This document shows positions 15,498 through 23,135 of a stretch of 38,116 nucleotides of DNA, piece after piece. This DNA is from Prevotellaceae bacterium UBA6417 (GTDB taxonomy: Bacteria; Bacteroidota; Bacteroidia; Bacteroidales; Bacteroidaceae): the NCBI GenBank assembly GCA_002439755.1, contig DJPH01000033.1:1-38116 (forward strand), written 5' to 3'. Numbering within the stretch: position 1 is the first letter of the stretch; each line of letters begins with the position of its first letter. The notes under the pieces were generated by a model. That model was given only the letters and a program-made list of their open reading frames with translations, was not told the origin of the DNA and made no database searches. The position numbers and the translations under genes were made by a program.

Positions 15498-17345
15498 ATG
15501 GATAACAAAGCCGCAGATATACTAAGAGAGCTGAAGACGTTTGCCTCAAATATGCCGGAATTGCCGGGGAGTTATCAATATTATGATGCAGACGGCGAGA
15601 TTATCTATGTGGGTAAGGCCAAGAATCTAAAACGAAGGGTAAGCTCATACTTCAACAAGGATCAGAAGAGCTCCAAGACAAGGATGCTTGTAAGCAAGAT
15701 AAGAAGAATCAGCTATTCGGTGGTTCATTCGGAAGCTGATGCGTTATTGCTGGAAAACAACCTTATCAAAAAATACAAGCCTAAGTATAATGTATTACTT
15801 AAAGACGACAAGACCTACCCTTCGATTTGTATCACCAAAGAGGACTATCCGCGGATATTCAAGACACGCAATCGGGAGATGAGGGGTGCGACATATTATG
15901 GTCCCTATTCGCATGTGCACGCCATGGACATGATTCTTGACTTCATCAACAAGACCTACGCGCCACGTCCATGCCGGATGCCCATGACTAAGGAAAAAGT
16001 GGTGAACGGGGACTACAACATCTGCCTGAATTATCAGATAGGCAAATGCAAGGCACCTTGCATCGGGAAGCAAAGTCAGGAAGACTACATGGACAACATA
16101 TCGGCATGCAAGGAGATTCTGAAAGGCAACACCATTGAGCTTATGAGGAGCATCAAAAGCAAGATGATCGAATCAGCGGAGAGGCTGGACTTCGAGAAAG
16201 CTCAGGCACTGAAAGTGCAGCTTGACCTGCTCAACAGCTTCCAGGCTCGCAGTGAGGTGGTCAATCCGAGCAACAATAATATAGACGCATTCAGCATCGA
16301 CGTGAACGAGAATCTGGCATACGTGAACTACCTGCATGTGGTAAAAGGTTCGATAGTGCAGGCATTCACCATCGAACTAAAGAAGAGGCTTGACGAGAGC
16401 AAAGAGGAACTGCTGGCCCTGGCCATAGTAGAGCTTCGCCAGAGATTCCAGTCAGCATCGAAAGAAATAATAGTGCCCTTTGCCATCGATTTGCCGTTAG
16501 AGGGGGTGACATGTATAGTGCCTCAACGCGGAGACAAGCTGAAACTGCTGAAGCTGTCCGAGTTGAACGTGAGGGAGTACCGGCTGGAAAGCCTCAAACA
16601 GCAGGATAAGCTCAACCCCGAACAAAAGGCTGTGAGGCTCATGAAGGATATACAGAACCATCTGCACCTGCCCACCCTTCCCTACAGGATCGAGCTGTTC
16701 GACAATTCAAACACGCAGGGAAGCAACCCCGTGGCCGGCTGTGTGGTGTTTGAGAAACTTAAGCCTGCCAAGAAAGAATACAGGACTTACGAGATCAAGT
16801 CTGTAATAGGCCCGAACGACTATGCCTCGATGCAGGAAGTGGTGAGACGCAGATACAAGCGTCTTATCGAGGAGGGCAAGAAGTTGCCCGACCTGATTAT
16901 CACCGACGGGGGCAAGGGACAGATGGAGTGTGTCCGCAAGGTGGTGGAAGACGAACTCGGACTAAAGATTCCCATTGCCGGCCTGAGCAAGGACAGCAGG
17001 CATAGGACCAACGAGTTGCTGTATGGCAGTCCTGCGGTTGTGGTGGGCATGAGTCAGAGCAGCGAACTGTTTAGGTTGCTCACGCGGATGCAGGACGAAG
17101 TGCATCGGTTTGCCATAGCTTTTCACCGCAAAAAAAGAATGAAGAGTCAGACGCACTCCGCATTAGACGACATCAAAGGTGTGGGAGAAGCGACAAAATC
17201 ATTGCTAATCAAAGAGTTCAAGAGCTACAAGCGGTTGGTTGAAGCCCCGCAGGAAAGGCTCGAAGAAGTGCTGGGCAAAAAGAGGGGAAGCAAGTTGTTT
17301 TTGGCTCTGCACCCTTTTATCGAAAGTAAAAACGAGGAAGAATGA
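15498..17345 (+). CDS. uvrC: Excinuclease ABC subunit C (UvrC)
   Basis: A 615-residue nucleotide excision repair nuclease that makes both incisions around a lesion with UvrB. The GIY-YIG domain occupies about residues 20-105, here with GSY for GIY, followed by IIYVGKAKNLKRRVSSYF. A Cys-rich stretch (CRMPMT...CLNYQIGKCKAPCIGK) follows at ~155-190, then the UvrB-binding UVR helix (~205-240, SAERLDFEKAQALKVQL). The RNase H-like endonuclease domain covers ~385-530 (IELFDNSNTQGSNPVAG, DLIITDGGKGQ), and helix-hairpin-helix motifs end the protein (DDIKGVGEATKSLL). Its last four bases overlap the dtd start codon (ATGA), so the two are coupled. Codons become noticeably richer in G/C after about 16100 than in mnmG. 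Confidence 0.97.
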   Translation: MDNKAADILRELKTFASNMPELPGSYQYYDADGEIIYVGKAKNLKRRVSSYFNKDQKSSKTRMLVSKIRRISYSVVHSEADALLLENNLIKKYKPKYNVLLKDDKTYPSICITKEDYPRIFKTRNREMRGATYYGPYSHVHAMDMILDFINKTYAPRPCRMPMTKEKVVNGDYNICLNYQIGKCKAPCIGKQSQEDYMDNISACKEILKGNTIELMRSIKSKMIESAERLDFEKAQALKVQLDLLNSFQARSEVVNPSNNNIDAFSIDVNENLAYVNYLHVVKGSIVQAFTIELKKRLDESKEELLALAIVELRQRFQSASKEIIVPFAIDLPLEGVTCIVPQRGDKLKLLKLSELNVREYRLESLKQQDKLNPEQKAVRLMKDIQNHLHLPTLPYRIELFDNSNTQGSNPVAGCVVFEKLKPAKKEYRTYEIKSVIGPNDYASMQEVVRRRYKRLIEEGKKLPDLIITDGGKGQMECVRKVVEDELGLKIPIAGLSKDSRHRTNELLYGSPAVVVGMSQSSELFRLLTRMQDEVHRFAIAFHRKKRMKSQTHSALDDIKGVGEATKSLLIKEFKSYKRLVEAPQERLEEVLGKKRGSKLFLALHPFIESKNEEE

Positions 17346-17794
17346 GAGTTGTAATTCAAAGGGTTAGACATGCTTCTGTAAGCATAAGCGGGACATTGAA
17401 ATCGCACATCGAAAAGGGCCTGCTGGTTCTTTTGGGCATCGAGAGTGCCGACACTGTCGAAGACACCCTCTGGCTGGTAAAGAAGATTGCCGGTCTGCGC
17501 ATCTTCGACGACGAGGCAGGTGTGATGAATCTATCTATAAAGGACATTGATGGAGAACTACTTGTGGTGAGTCAATTCACTTTGATGGCATCCTACAAAA
17601 AGGGGAATAGGCCTTCATGGCTCAGGGCTGCGGGTCACGAAACGGCGATACCCCTGTATGAAGATTTCTGCAAAAAGATGTCGGATGAGCTTGGCAAGGA
17701 GGTGAAAACCGGCACGTTTGGTGCCGACATGAAGGTGGAATTGCTCAACGACGGGCCGGTTACCATCTGCATGGACACCAAGAACAAGGAATGA
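17342..17794 (+). CDS. dtd: D-aminoacyl-tRNA deacylase (Dtd)
   Basis: A 150-residue cytoplasmic enzyme that hydrolyses D-amino acids wrongly attached to tRNA. The start MRVVIQRVRHASVSI is typical. Both active-site motifs are present: SQFTL (residues ~77-81) and a C-terminal NDGPVTI, corresponding to the NxGP(V/T)T motif that forms the cross-subunit cis-Pro site. Length is normal. The ATG overlaps the uvrC stop by 4 bp. After its stop a promoter-like sequence precedes the next gene, so the unit may end or be re-initiated there. Confidence 0.96.
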   Translation: MRVVIQRVRHASVSISGTLKSHIEKGLLVLLGIESADTVEDTLWLVKKIAGLRIFDDEAGVMNLSIKDIDGELLVVSQFTLMASYKKGNRPSWLRAAGHETAIPLYEDFCKKMSDELGKEVKTGTFGADMKVELLNDGPVTICMDTKNKE

Positions 17795-17837
17795 AATTTC
17801 TTTTCTGCAATTGCTCCGGCAGGTGAAATGAAATGCT

Positions 17838-17845
17838 TACCTTTG
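17838..17845 (+). promoter_or_regulatory. Predicted -7 box for the MazG-like gene and deoC
   Basis: TACCTTTG matches TAnnTTTG and ends only seven bases before the ATG at 17853, so the transcript would have almost no leader. Confidence 0.55.
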
Positions 17846-17852
17846 TCTTATT

Positions 17853-18191
17853 ATGGAAGATATCACCATCAAAGAGGCGCAACTCACCGTTGACAAATGG
17901 ATCAAAACCATTGGTGTGAGATACTTTAGCGAGTTAACCAATATGGCCTGCCTTACGGAAGAAGTGGGAGAACTGGCACGCATCATGTCGCGCAAATACG
18001 GAGACCAGAGTTTCAAGCCCGGGGAGCAGCAAGACCCTTCGGAAGAAATGGCCGACATTCTTTGGGTGCTGCTATGCCTGGCCAACCAGACCGGTGTAGA
18101 CCTGACGCAGGCTTTCATGCAAAGCATTGAGAAAAAGACACGCAGAGATTCAGAACGTCATATTAACAACCCTAAACTTAAAGCAGAATGA
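17853..18191 (+). CDS. MazG-like nucleotide pyrophosphohydrolase
   Basis: A 112-residue all-alpha NTP pyrophosphohydrolase. It carries the metal-binding helices of the MazG superfamily: LTEEVGELARIMSRKYGD and, further on, EEMADILWVLLCLANQTGVDL, which together give the EExxE...ExxD ligand set. Such small single-domain members hydrolyse (d)NTPs or non-canonical nucleotides to monophosphate and pyrophosphate, a house-cleaning role; the exact substrate is not evident. The stop overlaps the deoC start as ATGA, so it is coupled to a deoxyribonucleotide salvage enzyme, which is consistent with nucleotide metabolism. Confidence 0.88.
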   Translation: MEDITIKEAQLTVDKWIKTIGVRYFSELTNMACLTEEVGELARIMSRKYGDQSFKPGEQQDPSEEMADILWVLLCLANQTGVDLTQAFMQSIEKKTRRDSERHINNPKLKAE

Positions 18192-19120
18192 CAACAGAAC
18201 ATCACCATCACCACCACGAGGAAGAAACACGCGAAACATCCAAATATGAGCAGATGTTTCAGAAGTACAACCTGCATCTGCACGACGAACTCATACAGGA
18301 AGCCGCCAAAATTATCCTTTCGGAAAAGGTCAAAGAGAATAACACAGAAGCTATAAAAAAACTCATATTCAGCTGTCTGGAGATTACCTCGCTGAAGGTC
18401 ACCGACAACGAAGAAAGCATTTTGAAGCTCACGGAAAAGATAAACCGCTTTGCAGACGAGAACCTTGACTTCCCCCACCCCGCGGCCATCTGCATCTACC
18501 CCCGCTTTGCTTCGGTAGCAGGCAGCTCGCTCGAAGTCGACAATATGGCCGTCACCTGTGTGTGCGGCGGCTTTCCCTCGTCGCAGACCTTTCCTGAAGT
18601 AAAGACGGTCGAGACGGCTCTCGCACTGAAAGACGGTGCCACCGAGGTTGACATGGTTATGTCTGTAGGCTATTTTCTAAGTGGTGACTACGAGCAGGTC
18701 AGCGATGAGATTGACGAAATAAAAGCCATCTGCGGCGAAGAGACCAATCTGAAGGTCATCCTGGAAACGGGGGCTTTGCAGACGGCAACAAACATCAAGA
18801 AAGCAGCCCTCATGGCCATGTACAGCGGCGCCGACTTCATCAAGACCTCAACCGGCAAGGTTGAACCCGGAGCTACGCCGGCTGCTGTCTATACCATGTG
18901 CAAGGCCATCAAGGAATATCACGAAGAAACGGGGCGCAAAACAGGCATCAAGATTGCCGGAGGCATACGCACCGTTGATGACGCCATCAAATACTATACC
19001 ATTGTAAAAGAGACACTCGGAGAAGAGTGGCTTACACCCAACTGGCTCCGGTTTGGCGCAAGCAGTCTGGCAAACAGCATCCTGAGCGACATCAAAGGGG
19101 AAAAGGTGACCTACTTTTAG
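18188..19120 (+). CDS. deoC: Deoxyribose-phosphate aldolase (DeoC)
   Basis: A 310-residue class I aldolase that splits 2-deoxyribose 5-phosphate into acetaldehyde and glyceraldehyde 3-phosphate in deoxynucleoside breakdown. The TIM-barrel core has AICIYPRFA, then GATEVDMVMSVG (catalytic Asp), VILETGAL, and GADFIKTSTGK with the Schiff-base Lys219; IKIAGGIRT closes the phosphate site. The protein has about 60 extra N-terminal residues compared with short bacterial DeoC. These include a natural run of six histidines at residues 5-10, then EEE. The ATG overlaps the MazG-like gene stop (ATGA). No alternative start removes the His run without also breaking that overlap. Confidence 0.95.
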   Translation: MTTEHHHHHHEEETRETSKYEQMFQKYNLHLHDELIQEAAKIILSEKVKENNTEAIKKLIFSCLEITSLKVTDNEESILKLTEKINRFADENLDFPHPAAICIYPRFASVAGSSLEVDNMAVTCVCGGFPSSQTFPEVKTVETALALKDGATEVDMVMSVGYFLSGDYEQVSDEIDEIKAICGEETNLKVILETGALQTATNIKKAALMAMYSGADFIKTSTGKVEPGATPAAVYTMCKAIKEYHEETGRKTGIKIAGGIRTVDDAIKYYTIVKETLGEEWLTPNWLRFGASSLANSILSDIKGEKVTYF

Positions 19121-19173
19121 GCCGCAGCAAACCATCTTTGTCACAGGTTGTCGTTGCAGTCTGTACACATCGT

Positions 19174-19199
19174 AACCCGAAGGTTTTGGGGTTGTTTTT
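19174..19199 (+). terminator. Weak candidate terminator after deoC
   Basis: AACCC (19174-19178) can pair with GGGTT (19189-19193) and is followed by GTTTTT. The stem has only five base pairs, so the call is weak. It lies in the convergent gap between deoC and the polyprenyl synthase gene. Confidence 0.3.
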
Positions 19200-19256
19200 A
19201 CAGTATGTATATTGTGTGTTGCAAGTGTGGCACAGGCTGCACGGCAATGAGCCTCG

Positions 19257-20231
19257 TCAAATGGTGCGCTGCAATACAAAGTCGATATACTGCATCAGGG
19301 ATTCGCGTATATCTTTATGGGTAAATCCGGCAATAAGTGCCTCAGCTTTGCTTGCATACTCAGACATGCGCTGCTCAGCATACTCCACCCCACCGTTCTG
19401 CTTTGTAAAGTCCACAAGCCTAAGTATTTCGGATTTGTCGGAAAGACCCTGCTTTATTTTGCGTGCAAGCTGTCTCATATCTTCATCAGCAACGCCGTTA
19501 AGCACATGTATGGCCGGCAGAGTAAGCTTGCCTTCCATCATGTCATTGCCCGTGGGTTTGCCAATTTGCGGGTTGTCGAAATAGTCAAAAATGTCGTCCC
19601 TTATCTGGAAGCACATGCCCACATTGTAGCCAAAGTCATACATCATGCGGCACATCTCATCGGGAGCACCCACGGAGATGGCCCCCACCTCAGCCGTAGA
19701 AGCAAAGAGAGATGCCGTCTTCAGACCTATCACATCGTAATAGGATTCCTCCGAAAACTCGTCAGTATAAGTGTTGGAAAGCTGGATGATTTCGCCCGAC
19801 GAGAGTTGTTTGCCCAATTGGGATATATGTTTCACAATGCGCAGGTTGCCTGTTTGGGCAGCCTTTTCGAGCGAAGAAGAAAGCAAGAAATCGCCCACCA
19901 GCACCGCCACCTTGTTACCATACTGCGAATGAAGAGCCACCTGGCCACGTCGCTCGTCGCTCTCGTCAACCACGTCATCGTGTATAAGGCTGGCATTGTG
20001 CAGCAACTCCAGCATGGCAGCTGCGTAATAGGTGGCATCCGTGGGACTGCCAAACTCACGTGCAACCAAGAATAGAAGCACGGGGCGCATCTGCTTACCG
20101 CGATGGCTGCTGACACGCTCGAAGATGGCATTCAACAGGGGGTTGGGATGACGCAATGTATCATCCAAAATACCATTGAAATGCTCTAAATCAGCACTTA
20201 TAGGTGCTTTTATGCGCTCAAGTTGATTCAC
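19257..20231 (-). CDS. Polyprenyl (isoprenoid) diphosphate synthase
   Basis: A 324-residue trans-prenyltransferase that extends an allylic diphosphate with isopentenyl diphosphate, probably making the quinone side chain (an octaprenyl or solanesyl type would fit a menaquinone user). It has the substrate motif GKQMRP, the first Asp-rich motif LIHDDVVDESDERRG and the second, QIRDDIFDYFD, which bind Mg-diphosphate. I set the start at the GTG at 20231. An upstream in-frame ATG at 20282 exists, but a good -7 box (20250-20257) lies between the two, so the longer form would not be on the transcript. The gene is divergent from polA and converges on deoC. Confidence 0.92.
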   Translation of the reverse strand: MNQLERIKAPISADLEHFNGILDDTLRHPNPLLNAIFERVSSHRGKQMRPVLLFLVAREFGSPTDATYYAAAMLELLHNASLIHDDVVDESDERRGQVALHSQYGNKVAVLVGDFLLSSSLEKAAQTGNLRIVKHISQLGKQLSSGEIIQLSNTYTDEFSEESYYDVIGLKTASLFASTAEVGAISVGAPDEMCRMMYDFGYNVGMCFQIRDDIFDYFDNPQIGKPTGNDMMEGKLTLPAIHVLNGVADEDMRQLARKIKQGLSDKSEILRLVDFTKQNGGVEYAEQRMSEYASKAEALIAGFTHKDIRESLMQYIDFVLQRTI

Positions 20232-20249
20232 AAATCTTACTTTATGGCG

Positions 20250-20257
20250 CAAAAATA
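20250..20257 (-). promoter_or_regulatory. Predicted -7 box for the polyprenyl synthase gene
   Basis: The minus strand reads TATTTTTG, a full TAnnTTTG match, 18 bp before the GTG start at 20231. It decides the start choice for that gene. Confidence 0.6.
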
Positions 20258-20320
20258 CGAATTTAATAAGGCAAAACCTCATTTATTTTCCCTATTTTTA
20301 CATGCTGAAAAGAGTTTTGC

Positions 20321-23086
20321 ATGGAAAAAATCTACCTTCTGGACGCTTATGCCCTGATATATCGTAGCTACTACGCCCTTATCCGCAACCCTCGGATTAC
20401 TTCATACGGGTTGAACACCTCAGCCATTTTCGGCTTTGTAAACACCCTCGAAGAAATCCTCACTAAGGAACATCCCGACTTCATAGCTGTGGCTTTCGAC
20501 CCTGCAGGACCCACCTTCCGGCACGAAGCCTACCCCGACTACAAAGCACAACGCGAAGCCACTCCGGAAGATATCCGCAAGGCCGTACCCTACATCAAGC
20601 AGATAATCGAGGCCTACAATATACCTATCTTCGAAATAGCCGGCTACGAAGCCGACGACATCATCGGCACCCTGGCCCGGAAAGCCGAGGCAGCCGGCAT
20701 GCAAACCTACATGGTCACACCCGACAAGGACTACGGACAGCTCGTCACGAAGCATACATATCAGTGGCGGCCGGAAACGGGAGGACACAGCCTGCTCCGC
20801 GAGGAGGACATCCTCGATAAGTATGGCATTGAACGCACATCACAGGTAATCGACCTGCTGGGCCTTATGGGCGATACCGCCGACAACATACCCGGGTGCC
20901 CCGGAGTGGGCGAAAAAACAGCCAAAACCCTTATCGAAAAATATGGCACCATCGAAGACATCTACAACCATACTGACGAACTGAAGGGAAAACTCAAGGA
21001 AAGACTCATCGACAACAAGCAGCAGGTGATGTTCTCAAAATACCTTGTCACCATCAAGACCGACGTGCCCCTCAACTTCGACCCCCAACAACTAAAACGG
21101 CAGGAAAGCAACCTCGAAGCCCTGAAAGCCACTTTCGGCAAATTAGAGTTCAACTCTTTCATCAAAAAGATCTGCAACAGTCAGGATACACATGAAGCAC
21201 CCCCTGTTCAACGCGATCTATTCAGCTCAAATGCCGATGAGACACACGAAGAATCATTTCGAGCGATTTTCAAGGCGGTTAAATTTGATATTTCAAACTA
21301 CAAAGCAATTGACAATCAAGAAGAAACAAACAAAATTATTGCCAAAATTTGTGCTGAAAAAAACTTCGCTTTTAGCATAGCAACCACCTCACTCAGCGGC
21401 ATCTCGGCCGAAATTTGCGGAATAGGCATAGCCCTCTCAGCCAATGAAGCCTATTACATGCCTATACACGACGACTTACGAAGCCCCGCAACCATCCAAC
21501 AGCTCAAAAACATCTTTGAAAACGATGAAATAGGAAAAATCGGCAATAATCTGAAGTTTTCACAATTAGTCTTAATGAGCTATGACATCCACCTGAAAGG
21601 CCCGCTCTTCGACACAGCCATAGCCCACTACCTTATCCAACCGGAACTGAAACACAATCCGGACTATCTTGCCGAGATATACCTACACCACACAGGCATC
21701 AGTCTGGAACAATACTTCGGCAGTCATTGGAGAGAAGAACGCGACATGCGCCTGCTTCCCGATGACCTCCGCAAGGACTTCACATGCGAACAGGCCGACA
21801 TGGCCCTGCGGCTGAAGCCCATCCTGACCGACGAACTCAAACGTTTGGACGAAACCCCTCTGTTTGAAAACATCGAGATGCCCCTGAGCGGTGTACTGGC
21901 CGAAATGGAACACAACGGTGTTGTGATAGACCTCGACAAGCTTCACGAGACATCACGACAGTTCACCCGTCGCATGCAAGACTACGAACACGAGGTTTAC
22001 AGACTCAGTGGCCACGAGGACAAGCCCTTCAACCTGTCGTCTCCGCGTCAGGTGGGCGACGTACTTTTCAGTGAGCTCCACCTCCTTGAAAAGCCCAAAA
22101 AGACAAAAAGCGGCCAGTATGTCACCTCAGAAGCAGTGCTCGAAGAGCTGCGTGCAGGCTCGCCCGTGGTGGACAGCCTGCTCAAATATCGCGGCATCAA
22201 AAAGCTGCTGTCTACCTACGTCACCGCACTTCCCGCACTTGTGAACTCACGTACCGGCCACATCCACACCAGCTTCAACCAGACCGTGACTGCCACGGGG
22301 CGGCTCAGCTCGAGCAATCCCAATCTGCAGAACATCCCCGTACGCGGAGAAGACGGCAAGGACATACGCAGGGTGTTCATTCCGGAGCCGGGGTGTGAGT
22401 TTCTCTCGGCCGACTATTCACAGATAGAACTAAGGGTCATGGCCCACCTCAGCAGTGACCCCCACATGATAGATGCCTTCCGCCAGGGTCACGACATACA
22501 TGCCGCAACGGCAGCCAGGATATATCACAAGTCCATCACTGACGTAACAGCCGATGAGCGCCGCAAGGCCAAGACGGCCAACTTCGGCATTATCTATGGC
22601 ATCACCGTCTTTGGGCTGGCACAGCGCATAGGCATTTCGCGCACAGAAGCCAAGGAACTCATCGACAACTATTTCAATACCTTCCCCGGCATCCGCGACT
22701 TTATGGATGCCTGTATTGCCAAAGCTCGGCAGAGGGGCTACGCAGAAACCATCTTTCACCGCCGCCGCTATCTGCCCGACATCAGTTCGCGCAACGCTGT
22801 TGTGAGGGGCTATGCCGAACGCAATGCCATCAATGCACCTATACAAGGCTCGGCCGCAGACATCATCAAGGCGGCCATGGTGAGCATCAGCCAAAGGTTT
22901 CACAAAGAGCAGCTACAGTCCAAGATGATTCTTCAGGTGCACGACGAGCTCGACTTCAGTGTGTTGCCCGAAGAGAAAGAGCGGGTGGCGCTCATCGTCA
23001 AGACAGAAATGGAACAGGCCTATGCCATGCAGGTGCCTCTCGTTGCCGAACTGGGATGGGGCTCCAACTGGCTTGAGGCCCACTGA
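20321..23086 (+). CDS. polA: DNA polymerase I, proofreading site degenerate
   Basis: A 921-residue family A polymerase that fills gaps, removes RNA primers and acts in repair. The 5' nuclease domain (~1-290) keeps its metal Asp motifs (YEADDIIG, TPDKDYGQLV, GDTADNIPG). The polymerase domain (~530-921) is intact: motif A DYSQIELRVMAH, motif B RRKAKTANFGIIYG, motif C VHDELD. The central 3'-5' exonuclease fold is present (~320-510), but the E. coli catalytic positions align to Ser352 (D355), Ala354 (E357), Ser414 (D424) and Gln491 (D501), so proofreading is probably absent. DNA for about residues 305-415 (21240-21560) is visibly more A/T-rich than its flanks. The gene is divergent from the polyprenyl synthase gene. 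Confidence 0.97.
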   Translation: MEKIYLLDAYALIYRSYYALIRNPRITSYGLNTSAIFGFVNTLEEILTKEHPDFIAVAFDPAGPTFRHEAYPDYKAQREATPEDIRKAVPYIKQIIEAYNIPIFEIAGYEADDIIGTLARKAEAAGMQTYMVTPDKDYGQLVTKHTYQWRPETGGHSLLREEDILDKYGIERTSQVIDLLGLMGDTADNIPGCPGVGEKTAKTLIEKYGTIEDIYNHTDELKGKLKERLIDNKQQVMFSKYLVTIKTDVPLNFDPQQLKRQESNLEALKATFGKLEFNSFIKKICNSQDTHEAPPVQRDLFSSNADETHEESFRAIFKAVKFDISNYKAIDNQEETNKIIAKICAEKNFAFSIATTSLSGISAEICGIGIALSANEAYYMPIHDDLRSPATIQQLKNIFENDEIGKIGNNLKFSQLVLMSYDIHLKGPLFDTAIAHYLIQPELKHNPDYLAEIYLHHTGISLEQYFGSHWREERDMRLLPDDLRKDFTCEQADMALRLKPILTDELKRLDETPLFENIEMPLSGVLAEMEHNGVVIDLDKLHETSRQFTRRMQDYEHEVYRLSGHEDKPFNLSSPRQVGDVLFSELHLLEKPKKTKSGQYVTSEAVLEELRAGSPVVDSLLKYRGIKKLLSTYVTALPALVNSRTGHIHTSFNQTVTATGRLSSSNPNLQNIPVRGEDGKDIRRVFIPEPGCEFLSADYSQIELRVMAHLSSDPHMIDAFRQGHDIHAATAARIYHKSITDVTADERRKAKTANFGIIYGITVFGLAQRIGISRTEAKELIDNYFNTFPGIRDFMDACIAKARQRGYAETIFHRRRYLPDISSRNAVVRGYAERNAINAPIQGSAADIIKAAMVSISQRFHKEQLQSKMILQVHDELDFSVLPEEKERVALIVKTEMEQAYAMQVPLVAELGWGSNWLEAH

Positions 23087-23135
23087 CAAGGCCGCTCCCC
23101 CACTCCGACCAAACATCCGTAACATTCACATAACA

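Noticed and set aside
18200..18217. Cloning-vector His-tag contamination in deoC
   Set aside because: The run is embedded in a native operon overlap and followed by an ordinary genomic DeoC sequence, with no vector sequence.
20232..20282. Longer polyprenyl synthase starting at the ATG at 20282
   Set aside because: A good minus-strand -7 box at 20250-20257 lies downstream of that ATG, and the extra 17 residues are not family-like.
22959..23135. 59-residue N-terminal extension of the hexosaminidase
   Set aside because: It overlaps polA in another frame, has no family similarity, and would place the signal peptide inside the protein.
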